Of a stretch of 64,000 bases of DNA, positions 25,170 to 33,229 are shown piece after piece (positions within the stretch are counted from its first letter, which is position 1; each line of letters opens with the position of its first letter). The stretch lies in assembly GCF_004214895.1 (NCBI RefSeq), contig NZ_CP035952.1:5032501-5096500 (forward strand), in the 5' to 3' direction. This DNA is from Pseudomonas tructae (lineage in GTDB: Bacteria; Pseudomonadota; Gammaproteobacteria; Pseudomonadales; Pseudomonadaceae). A program made the translations under genes and the position numbers. The notes beneath the pieces are model-generated. The model was not told the origin of the DNA and made no database searches. It was given only the letters and a program-made list of their open reading frames with translations.

Positions 25170-25370
25170 TCAACGGTAGAGAGTCAGGGCCATGGCGCCG
25201 AACAAACAGATGAACAGGCACAGGCGCAGCAGCGCCGGGTGCCAGAAGAAGCGGTAGCCGTCATGGCTTGCGATGAAGCGGTCCAGGCCCCAGGCAAGGC
25301 CGGCGGCGAACAGGAACATCAAGGTCATGGTCGGCATGTAGACGCCATGAAAAGCGATTTCACGAGGCAT
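25170..25370 (-). CDS. AaeX-like small membrane protein (DUF1656)
   Basis: A 66-residue protein with two membrane helices (MTLMFLFAAGLAWGLDRF and LCLFICLFGAMALTL). It opens MPREIAFHGVYMPTMT, matching the DUF1656/AaeX family that accompanies FUSC aromatic-acid pumps. Its start lies inside the last codons of the FUSC gene (11-nt overlap), and the adaptor gene follows 11 bp after its stop. The tight packing supports one operon. Confidence 0.88.
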   Translation of the reverse strand: MPREIAFHGVYMPTMTLMFLFAAGLAWGLDRFIASHDGYRFFWHPALLRLCLFICLFGAMALTLYR

Positions 25371-27546
25371 GGGGCAGTCCTTTGGCCGGGGCCAGATCGG
25401 CCAGCGGCGACTGAGGGTCGAGCAACGAGGTGCGGATGAAGTGCAGATAGCTCTGCACCCGGCGCAAGGCTGAGGTATCGAAGTGACGGGCGAACGGCTC
25501 GTCGGTGGCTTGCACGCGGCTGATGGCATGGTCCACCGCCACCAGGGCGCGCTCATGGTTGCTCGCACTGGGCTGCATGAACAGGCGCGCCAGGGCCCGG
25601 CCCATGACCCGGATGGCCTGGCGCCAGGGTTGCGATTCGGCGTAGCACGGATGCACCGGCAATATCGCCTGCTCCTTGCGCAACTCGATGATCGCGTGGC
25701 CCACCTCGAGTACCACGAACATCCAGCGCAGCAAGGTGCTCTGCACCAACGGCTGGCCGACCGCCAAGCCATAGGCCTGGTGCAGCAGGTCGCGGGTGCG
25801 GCTTTCGAAGCTCGAACCCAGCCCACGCAGGCGGCCACTGATCGCGTACAGCACTTGGGCGCGCAGGTCCTGCTCCAAGCGGTTCCACAACCAGCGGCTG
25901 TTGGGCGGCAGGATGATCGCCCCGGCAGCGGCGCAGACCAGCATGCCGATGACCATCGCAATGTAGTCGTTGATGAAGGTGTAGGGGTTGTAGATGGTCA
26001 GGTTGTCCGGCACGGAACCGGTGGCAAAGAAGATCAGCAAGCCCAGCCCGTAACCGGCATAGGCCGGCCGCGAGGCGAGAAACGCGCCGAGCACGAACAC
26101 CGGCGCCAGGACCAGGCACAGCAATGGGAAACCGTCGATCCAGGGGAACACGAAGAAGGTTTCGAAGAAGCCGACAAAGGCGCCGAACAAGGTGCCGCAG
26201 GCCATCTGGAACGACATGCGCTTGGGGTTTGGCGTAGCTGCCGAGAGGCCGACGGTGGCCGCTGCGATCAGGGTCATCATCGCCCCGCTCGGCCAGGCCG
26301 TCATGATCCAGAAACTGCCCAGCACCAGCAGGATGAACGCGGCGCGTACGCCGGCCGCCAGCGAGGCCATCCAGTTGGTCTGCGCCACATAAGGCTCATC
26401 CCACTGCTCGCGGGCATGGTTGTGCTCGGTCAGCGAGGCGTGGGTCTGGGCGTAGTTGTGCATGTCGTCGACGAATCGGTACAGCAGCTCATAGGCGGTA
26501 TGAAAATCCAGCAAGTCGGCATCGCTGGGGCCACTGTCGACGAACGCGGCACGCAAGCGGCGCACCCGTTCCGGCAAACCTTCCTTATAGGCCGCCAGCT
26601 GTTCGGCCAGGCGCGCCGCATCCGCCTCGGTCAGGCCGCGGCCGGCATAGGCGTCGAGCAGCTCGGCCAGGGCGCTGAGCCCAGGCTCGATGGCCGTGAC
26701 GATCTGCAACGGCCCGCGCAAACGCAGGCGTTCAAGCAACTGGTGCAAGGCGTTGAAGCGGGTGGTGATGGCCATGAACTCACTGTTCATCCGCCCCAGC
26801 CGACCGCTGCGTCGGCGCATGTGCGGGTCTTCGAAGGCCGTGACACTGCGCAGGCTCTCCAGGCCCACCGCTTCAGCGATAAAGCGCACGTTGCTGCTTT
26901 CAAAACGGTCGCGCTGGCTGTCACCACGCAAGCCCTCGGCGACGAAACCGGCGAACACGCCAAAGCGCTGGTACAGGGCGTTGCGCATCGAGGCACTGGC
27001 CGACTGCGGCAGAATCGCCGCGCTGACCAGGGTCGAGACCAGAATCCCCAAGGAGATTTCCAGCACCCGCCACACTGCCGCCATGAACGCACCATCAGGG
27101 TGCTGCAGGGCCGGCAGGCCGACCATCGCTGCGGTGTAGCCGGCGAGCACGAAACCATAGGCACGAAAGCTGCGGTAGCGCATGGCACCGGCCGAACACA
27201 GACCGACCCAGATCGCCAGGCTCGGCAGGAACAGCTCGGTGTTCTGCGGGAACAGGGCGATCAGCGCGACCATCATCGACGATCCTGCCAGCGTGCCCAG
27301 CAGCCGGTAGAAACTCTTGGCGAACACGTGGCCGCTCTGCGGCTGCATGACGATGAACACGGTAATCATCGCTGTGCGCGGCTGCGGCAGTTCCAGGCGC
27401 ATGGCCAACCACAGGGTCAGGAAAGCGGCGCTGAGGACCTTGAAGATATACACCCAGGTCACCCCGTCGGTGCGCACCCATTCAAAGAACCCGCGACGCC
27501 ACTCCAGCGTGGCCAACCAGCGAAACGGCAGGGTCAATGCGTTCAT
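25360..27546 (-). CDS. FUSC-family (AaeB-like) aromatic acid exporter
   Basis: A 728-residue inner-membrane protein with two hydrophobic FUSC bundles of about five helices each (residues 30-180 and 390-530), each followed by a soluble helical region. Visible stretches include PRTAMITVFIVMQPQSGHVF near the N-terminus and WPSGAMMTLIAAATVGLSA in the second bundle. The AaeB family exports hydroxylated aromatic carboxylic acids. Its start overlaps the upstream outer-membrane factor stop by 4 nt. Confidence 0.9.
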   Translation of the reverse strand: MNALTLPFRWLATLEWRRGFFEWVRTDGVTWVYIFKVLSAAFLTLWLAMRLELPQPRTAMITVFIVMQPQSGHVFAKSFYRLLGTLAGSSMMVALIALFPQNTELFLPSLAIWVGLCSAGAMRYRSFRAYGFVLAGYTAAMVGLPALQHPDGAFMAAVWRVLEISLGILVSTLVSAAILPQSASASMRNALYQRFGVFAGFVAEGLRGDSQRDRFESSNVRFIAEAVGLESLRSVTAFEDPHMRRRSGRLGRMNSEFMAITTRFNALHQLLERLRLRGPLQIVTAIEPGLSALAELLDAYAGRGLTEADAARLAEQLAAYKEGLPERVRRLRAAFVDSGPSDADLLDFHTAYELLYRFVDDMHNYAQTHASLTEHNHAREQWDEPYVAQTNWMASLAAGVRAAFILLVLGSFWIMTAWPSGAMMTLIAAATVGLSAATPNPKRMSFQMACGTLFGAFVGFFETFFVFPWIDGFPLLCLVLAPVFVLGAFLASRPAYAGYGLGLLIFFATGSVPDNLTIYNPYTFINDYIAMVIGMLVCAAAGAIILPPNSRWLWNRLEQDLRAQVLYAISGRLRGLGSSFESRTRDLLHQAYGLAVGQPLVQSTLLRWMFVVLEVGHAIIELRKEQAILPVHPCYAESQPWRQAIRVMGRALARLFMQPSASNHERALVAVDHAISRVQATDEPFARHFDTSALRRVQSYLHFIRTSLLDPQSPLADLAPAKGLPHAS

Positions 27547-29069
27547 TGGGCATGAACCGGCTTATCGAAAATCGCCAGGGTTGCCGGGGTTTTCGGCGCC
27601 TGTTGCTTATCCTCAGCCGGCACATCGTAGCCTGCACCCAGGCCGCCGCCCAGGGCCGTGACCAGCTCGGCATGGGCACTCAGGCGCGCGGCCTGGACCT
27701 GCTGCTGGATCTGCTGCTGGCGGAACAACAGCGTCTGCGCATTGAGCACATTGAGGTAATCGGTCAGGCCGCGCTGGAAGGCGATCATGGCAATGTCATA
27801 GGTCTTCTGCGCCGAGGCCACGGATTGGGCGGCAAAGTGCTGTTGCTCGTTCATCGACTCACGGCGGATCAACTGATCGGAAATACCCTTGAGCGCCTCG
27901 ACCACGGTCTGGTTGTAACGCGCCACGGCGATGTCGTATCCGGCCGAGGCAACCCCCAGCTGCGAGCGCAGGCGCCCGCCATCGAACACCGGCAGGCTGA
28001 TCGCCGGCCCCACGTTGTAGTTGAACTTGCGCCCGGTCAGAAACTCCAGCGGCCCGCCGCCGGTGGCCATGAAGCCCAGGCCACCGACCAGGTCGACGTT
28101 GGGGAAGAAGCCGGCATGGGCGACATCGATACCGCGGGCCTGGGCTGCGACCTGCCAGCGGCTGGCGACCACGTCCGGGCGTTGGCCGACCAGTTCGGCA
28201 GGCAAGGCCGAGGGCAACTTCAATGCCGTACCGAGGGCCAGTTGCGGGCGCTGCAACTGCGCACCCTGCCCCGGACCTTTGCCGGCCAGGGCTGCCAGCT
28301 GGTTACGGGCCAGGGCGATTTCTTCATTCATGGCGTCGAGCTGGCGGTGGGTTTCGGGCAGCGGTGTCTGCGCCTGGCTGACTTCGAAATGGGTACCGAT
28401 ACCGCCGGCCAGACGCCGCTCAGCCAGGGCCAGGATCTGCTCTTGCTGAGCAAGCTCGGCCTTGACGATATCGCGCTGGGCAAAGTGCAACGACAGCTGG
28501 ATGTAGGCCTTGACGATGTTGTTCTGCAATTCGAGCTGGGCCTGACGCGCCTGGGCCGCGCTCATGTGGGCCATGTCCACGGCCTGCTCGCTGGCATTGC
28601 GCTCGCGGCCCCAGAGGTCCAGGGCGTAGCTCAAACCAAGCGTGGCATTGTTGTCCCAGGTGTTGGCACCAGACAACGCGCCGGGGCCATAGAATTGATC
28701 TTCCGGCCAGTTGTGGCGCTTGAGCGTCGACTGGCCGTTGACCTGTAGTTTTTCCGCCGACTCGACCACCCCGGCCATGGCCTTGGCCTCACGCACCCGC
28801 GCGGCGGCCATGGCCAGGGTCGGGCTGCCCTGCACGGCCAGGGCGATCCAGCGATCAAGTTGCGGGTCGCCATAGGCCCGCCACCATTGCTGGTCGGGCC
28901 AGTGGGCGTCGAGAGCGGCTTCACGGATTGCCGCGTCGGTGGTCAGGGTATTGGCTTGCAGCGTCTTGCTTTGCGGGGCAATGCCCCAGGTTCCGATACA
29001 GCCGCTCAAGGTCAAGCTAAAGGCACAGGCACTGAGCGCATTCAGCGCTCTGATGATGCGACGCGGCAC
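27543..29069 (-). CDS. Outer-membrane efflux lipoprotein of the AaeAB-type system
   Basis: A NodT/OprM-family channel of about 508 residues. I suggest GTG 29069, giving a lipoprotein signal peptide (ALSACAFSLTLSGC, lipobox LSGC); an in-frame GTG at 29135 would add 22 residues. Family features include YALDLWGRERNASEQ and SLPVFDGGRLRSQLGVA. It is the first gene of the four-gene efflux operon and diverges from a LysR regulator. Having the outer-membrane component inside an aae-type operon differs from E. coli, where the TolC-like partner is encoded elsewhere. Confidence 0.87.
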   Translation of the reverse strand: MPRRIIRALNALSACAFSLTLSGCIGTWGIAPQSKTLQANTLTTDAAIREAALDAHWPDQQWWRAYGDPQLDRWIALAVQGSPTLAMAAARVREAKAMAGVVESAEKLQVNGQSTLKRHNWPEDQFYGPGALSGANTWDNNATLGLSYALDLWGRERNASEQAVDMAHMSAAQARQAQLELQNNIVKAYIQLSLHFAQRDIVKAELAQQEQILALAERRLAGGIGTHFEVSQAQTPLPETHRQLDAMNEEIALARNQLAALAGKGPGQGAQLQRPQLALGTALKLPSALPAELVGQRPDVVASRWQVAAQARGIDVAHAGFFPNVDLVGGLGFMATGGGPLEFLTGRKFNYNVGPAISLPVFDGGRLRSQLGVASAGYDIAVARYNQTVVEALKGISDQLIRRESMNEQQHFAAQSVASAQKTYDIAMIAFQRGLTDYLNVLNAQTLLFRQQQIQQQVQAARLSAHAELVTALGGGLGAGYDVPAEDKQQAPKTPATLAIFDKPVHAQ

Positions 29070-29255
29070 AGCTGCGAATTCCCGACATAGAAGGTGGATG
29101 ACGCTTGGAGAGGCAATTCTAGGGGGCCGGCGCACTGGCGATAAGCGTGCATTACTGCGAATCTTTGTTACGAAAACAGCGATAATCAGGCTTTAGTCTG
29201 AAGACCGCTCCGGTTACTTCATGTCACAATTTGTCGTCTACCTTGAGAGCGACCC

Positions 29256-30203
29256 ATGGACACCCTGCAAAACATGCGTGCTTTTAGTTGCGTGGCGCAA
29301 GTCGGCAGCTTCACTGCCGCTGCTGTGCAACTGGATACGACGACCGCCAACGTGTCACGGGCGGTCTCCAATCTTGAAGCCCATCTGCAAACCCGCCTGC
29401 TCAACCGCACCACCCGCCGCATCGCCCTGACCGAAGCCGGCAAACGCTACCTGATGCGCTGCGAACAGATCCTCACCTATGTCGAGGAAGCCGAAGCCGA
29501 GGCCAGTGACGCCCATGCGCGCCCGGCCGGGCAGCTCAAGGTGCACTCGATGACCGGGGTCGGTCAGCACTTTGTCATCGATGCCATCGCCCGTTACCGC
29601 GAAACCCACCCGGACGTGACCTTCGACCTGACCATGGCCAACCGCGTGCCGGACCTGCTCGACGAAGGCTACGACGTGTCCATCGTGCTGGCCACCGAGC
29701 TGCCGGACTCGGGCTTTGTCTCCCAGCGCCTGGGCATTACCTACAGCATCGTCTGCGCCTCCCCCGACTACGTGAAGCGCCACGGCATCGCCCACACGCC
29801 CAGCGACCTGCTCAATCATGCCTGCCTGCGCATGGTCAGCCCGGTGATCCCGCTGGAAAAATGGCTGTTCGACGGCCCTGAAGGCCAGGAAGTGGTCAAC
29901 ATCACTCAGGCACCGTTCCAGGTGAACTCGGCCGACGCAATGAAAACCGCAATCCGCAGTGGCATGGGCGTAGGCGTGCTGCCGATCTACTCGGCGATCG
30001 AGGGGTTGCGTGACGGCTCGCTGGTACGGGTAATGCCCGAGTACCGCCTGCAGGAACTGAATCTGTACGCGATCTACCCGTCGCGCCAGTACCTGGATGC
30101 CAAGATCAAGACCTGGGTCGAGTACCTGCGCAACTCGCTGCCGGACATTCTCGCCGCCCATGAAGCGGACCTGAAAACCCACGAACTGCGCCTCGCCACC
30201 TGA
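29256..30203 (+). CDS. LysR-type regulator, probable controller of the aae-type efflux operon
   Basis: A 315-residue LysR regulator with a standard N-terminal domain (MDTLQNMRAFSCVAQVGSF then LDTTTANVSRAVSNLEAHL) and an RTTRRIALTEAG wing. It is divergent from the outer-membrane factor gene across about 186 bp, the normal arrangement for an LTTR and its target. An aromatic carboxylate inducer would fit an AaeR-like role, but is not visible in sequence. Confidence 0.9.
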   Translation: MDTLQNMRAFSCVAQVGSFTAAAVQLDTTTANVSRAVSNLEAHLQTRLLNRTTRRIALTEAGKRYLMRCEQILTYVEEAEAEASDAHARPAGQLKVHSMTGVGQHFVIDAIARYRETHPDVTFDLTMANRVPDLLDEGYDVSIVLATELPDSGFVSQRLGITYSIVCASPDYVKRHGIAHTPSDLLNHACLRMVSPVIPLEKWLFDGPEGQEVVNITQAPFQVNSADAMKTAIRSGMGVGVLPIYSAIEGLRDGSLVRVMPEYRLQELNLYAIYPSRQYLDAKIKTWVEYLRNSLPDILAAHEADLKTHELRLAT

Positions 30204-30275
30204 AATCTTGCTGCACAGCGGCGGTGGAGAATGATAGCGTGCTACTCGTTCTCCTCGCCCGCAGAGATTTCGCCG

Positions 30276-31247
30276 ATGAAAAAGACTGTCCTTGCCTTCA
30301 GCCGTATCACCCCGGCGATGGTCGAACGCCTGCAGCAAGACTTCAACGTGATCGTGCCCAACCCCAAGCTCGGCGACATCAGCGCCCAGTTCAACGAGGC
30401 CTTGCCCGAGGCTTGCGGCCTGATCGGCGTCGGCCGCAAGCTGGGCCAGGCACAGCTGGAAAACGCTGCCAAACTGCAAGTGGTTGCCAGCGTCTCGGTG
30501 GGTTACGACAACTATGACCTGGCCTACTTCAATCAGCGCGGCATCGCCCTGACCAATACTCCCGACGTCCTCACCGAAAGCACCGCCGACCTTGGCTTTG
30601 CCCTGCTCATGGGCAGTGCCCGCCGGGTCGCGGAACTGGATGCCTGGACCAAGGCCGGCCAATGGCAGACCACTGTCGGCCCTGCGCAGTTTGGCAGTGA
30701 CGTGCACGGCAAGACCCTGGGCATCGTCGGCCTGGGCAACATCGGCGCGGCGATTGCCCGGCGCGGGCGCTTTGGCTTCAACATGCCGGTCATCTACAGT
30801 GGCAACAGCCGCAAGCCTGCCCTGGAACAGGAACTCGGTGCGCAATACCGCAGCCTCGATGAGCTGCTGGCGGAAGCTGATTTCGTCTGCCTGGTGGTGC
30901 CATTGGGGGCGCAGACCCGACACCTGATCAGCCGCCGTGAACTGCAGCTGATGAAACCCAGTGCATTTCTGATCAACGTCTCCCGCGGGCCGGTGGTGGA
31001 TGAAGCAGCGCTGGTCGAGGCACTGCAGGCCGGCACCATTCGCGGTGCCGGGCTGGATGTGTACGAAAAAGAGCCGCTGGCACAGTCGCCGCTGTTCCAG
31101 TTGCCCAACGCCCTGACCTTGCCGCATGTGGGCTCAGCCACCGCACAAACCCGCGAGGCCATGGCCAACCGTGCCATCGACAACCTGCGCAGCGCCTTGC
31201 TAGGGGAACGGCCGCGGGATCTGGTCAATCCGCAGGTGTGGAAGTAG
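30276..31247 (+). CDS. D-isomer 2-hydroxyacid dehydrogenase (GhrB-like)
   Basis: A 323-residue NAD(P)H-dependent reductase of glyoxylate, hydroxypyruvate or 2-ketogluconate type. The Rossmann motif GLGNIGAAIARRG is followed by YSGNSRK, whose Ser-Arg favours NADPH. Catalytic landmarks are VSRGPVVDEAAL (with the Arg) and LPHVGSATAQTREAM (with the His). Start ATG 30276 (MKKTVLAFSR) is taken over a longer reading. A REP palindrome follows the stop. Substrate is not resolved. Confidence 0.9.
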   Translation: MKKTVLAFSRITPAMVERLQQDFNVIVPNPKLGDISAQFNEALPEACGLIGVGRKLGQAQLENAAKLQVVASVSVGYDNYDLAYFNQRGIALTNTPDVLTESTADLGFALLMGSARRVAELDAWTKAGQWQTTVGPAQFGSDVHGKTLGIVGLGNIGAAIARRGRFGFNMPVIYSGNSRKPALEQELGAQYRSLDELLAEADFVCLVVPLGAQTRHLISRRELQLMKPSAFLINVSRGPVVDEAALVEALQAGTIRGAGLDVYEKEPLAQSPLFQLPNALTLPHVGSATAQTREAMANRAIDNLRSALLGERPRDLVNPQVWK

Positions 31248-31258
31248 GCGGTGCAGCC

Positions 31259-31311
31259 ATCGCGGGGCAAGCCCGCTCCCACTGACTGTAGGAGCGGGCT
31301 TGCCCCGCGAT
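31259..31311. repeat. REP palindrome
   Basis: ATCGCGGGGCAAGCCCGCTCC is followed after a short spacer by its reverse complement, GGAGCGGGCTTGCCCCGCGAT. This is the common Pseudomonas putida-group REP arrangement. It lies between convergent genes and probably also terminates transcription. Confidence 0.85.
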
Positions 31312-31313
31312 GA

Positions 31314-32216
31314 TTACCTCAAGGCCACCACCGGCTCGACCACCTTGGGCCGCGGCTTGCGAAACACCAGCACGTTACCCAGCATCACCAGCACCAGGCC
31401 CGCCAGTGCCGGCGCCGTCCACTGATAGCCCTCGTAGAACGCCGAGACGTTCAGCGCCACCAACGGGAACAGCACCGTGCAATACGCCGCCCGCTCCGGC
31501 CCCATACGCCCGACCAGGGTCAGGTAGGCAGTAAAGCCGATCACCGAGCCCGGGATCACCAGGTACAACAGCGAACCGATGTAACGCGTGTTCCATTCCA
31601 TGGCAAACGGGATACCGCTGACCAGGCAGTACAGTGCCAGCATGCTGGCGCCATAGAGCATGCCCCAGGCATTGGTGGTCAGCGGCCGCAAGCCGGCTTT
31701 CTGTTGCAGGCTGGAGAGCATGTTGCCGGCCGAAAAACACAGGGTTCCGAGCAGGGCCAGGCCCAGGCCGATAATGGTTTCGCGGCTGGCCGCATGCCCG
31801 GCCAGCTCGGGCCAGAACAACAGGCCCAAACCCGCCAGGCCCAGTGCCCCACCGGCCAACACATTGGCGGCAATCTTCTGGCCAAGAAACAAGCGCGCAT
31901 TCAGCGCATTCCACAAGGTCGCCGTAGAAAACACCACAGCGATCAGGCCGCTGGGAATCCACTGGCTGGCGGTCAGAAAGCACATGAAGTTGACGCAGAA
32001 CAGGCATAGCCCCTGGGCCAGGCAAATCAGGTGACCACGGCGGTTCATCGGTTGCAGGCGGCGGCTGAGCAACAAGATTGCGAACAGCACCAGCGCCGCC
32101 AGGGCAAAGCGGTAAACGATCGACACAGGAATGGCGACCACGCCCAGTTGCAGCTTCAGGGCAATCCAGGTGGTGCCCCAGATCAGCACAGTGAGCAGAT
32201 ATAACGACAGGTTCAT
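31314..32216 (-). CDS. EamA/DMT-family metabolite exporter
   Basis: A 300-residue inner-membrane protein with about ten hydrophobic segments in two EamA repeats. It opens LYLLTVLIWGTTWIALKLQL, a hallmark of the drug/metabolite transporter family. Second-repeat landmarks are GLALLGTLCFSAGNMLSS and PERAAYCTVLFPLVALNVSAF. Start ATG 32216 (MNLSLYLL) removes a non-membrane leader of 45 residues. It is divergent from an AraC-type regulator 138 bp away, its likely controller. Substrate unknown. Confidence 0.9.
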   Translation of the reverse strand: MNLSLYLLTVLIWGTTWIALKLQLGVVAIPVSIVYRFALAALVLFAILLLSRRLQPMNRRGHLICLAQGLCLFCVNFMCFLTASQWIPSGLIAVVFSTATLWNALNARLFLGQKIAANVLAGGALGLAGLGLLFWPELAGHAASRETIIGLGLALLGTLCFSAGNMLSSLQQKAGLRPLTTNAWGMLYGASMLALYCLVSGIPFAMEWNTRYIGSLLYLVIPGSVIGFTAYLTLVGRMGPERAAYCTVLFPLVALNVSAFYEGYQWTAPALAGLVLVMLGNVLVFRKPRPKVVEPVVALR

Positions 32217-32353
32217 GGCGGTACTCCTCGATTCCAGGCCACCAGTGTGCAACCGTCGCTTGCGCGGGCACTTGCACATTCTTGCGCTTTTGCGCGGCCA
32301 GCAGCTGTCAGCCCGCACCTGGCGGAGTAGGATGGCCAACAGAGGTAGCAACC

Positions 32354-33229
32354 ATGACGTCGTTGGACCAACTGCAAGTCTTCAAAGCCATGCACGACTC
32401 ACCCCATGCCCGCCTGGAGCACAGCGCGCACCTGGGTGACGGCCTGGCTGCGGCCCTGTGGAACAACCGCCATGACGCCCGCGACTACGAGGCTCCCAGC
32501 CACCACACCCTGTCGTGTTACATCGCCGACGGCACCGGCACCTTTCGCCGCGACCGCCCCGGCCACACCGGCGCGCCCGACAAGCTGTGCATCATGCCGG
32601 CAGGCTCAGCTTCGCACTGGGTAGTCAACGGTTCGATCCGCCTCGCACACCTGTACATCAGCCAGGAGCAGTTTGCCCTCGGTTGTATCAGCCTGCTGGA
32701 CCGTGAACCCCGTGAGTTGCAATTGCAGGAAGCGACCTTTCTCGACGACCCCGCGCAGGCCCGGCGCTTTCGTCAGCTGATTGCCCTGGACTGGGACGAG
32801 CCCGCCGAACGCCTGCTGACCAGCAGCCTGGCCCACGAGATTCTCGACCATGCCGTGCTCAGCCAGGTCGGCGTGCGCCAGGGCCTGCGCTTGAAGGGCG
32901 GGCTGGCTGCCTACCAGCGCCGGCAACTGAGCGAGTATGTCGAAGCGCATCTGGATCAGCCGCTGACCCTGGGCGAACTGGCGGCGCTGTGCAACCTCTC
33001 CGAATACCACTTCGCCCGAATGTTCCGCACAAGTTTCGGCCTGCCGCCACACCAGTACCTGCTGGCCCGACGCCTGGCCAAGGCGCGTCAGCTGCTGCGC
33101 CACGGTCAACTGCCCCTGGGTGACGTGGCCCTGCTCTGCGGCTTCGCCAGCGCCAGCCACTTCAGCAACCGCTTCCGTCAGGCCCTGGGGGCGAGCCCCG
33201 GTGCCTACCGGGCAGCTTTCAGTGTTTAG
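32354..33229 (+). CDS. AraC-family transcriptional regulator
   Basis: A 291-residue regulator with an N-terminal cupin-like sensing domain (SHHTLSCYIADGTGTFRR) and a C-terminal double helix-turn-helix (LTLGELAALCNLSEYHFARMFRT and LGDVALLCGFASASHFSNRFRQ, ending in the AraC signature). Start ATG 32354 (MTSLDQLQ) follows AGAGG. It is divergent from the EamA exporter. Its stop overlaps the convergent siderophore-receptor stop by 4 nt. Confidence 0.92.
   Translation: MTSLDQLQVFKAMHDSPHARLEHSAHLGDGLAAALWNNRHDARDYEAPSHHTLSCYIADGTGTFRRDRPGHTGAPDKLCIMPAGSASHWVVNGSIRLAHLYISQEQFALGCISLLDREPRELQLQEATFLDDPAQARRFRQLIALDWDEPAERLLTSSLAHEILDHAVLSQVGVRQGLRLKGGLAAYQRRQLSEYVEAHLDQPLTLGELAALCNLSEYHFARMFRTSFGLPPHQYLLARRLAKARQLLRHGQLPLGDVALLCGFASASHFSNRFRQALGASPGAYRAAFSV

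Noticed and set aside
25483..27555. Long plus-strand frame antisense to the FUSC gene
   Set aside because: Shadow frame; the minus-strand product has clear membrane helices and operon context.
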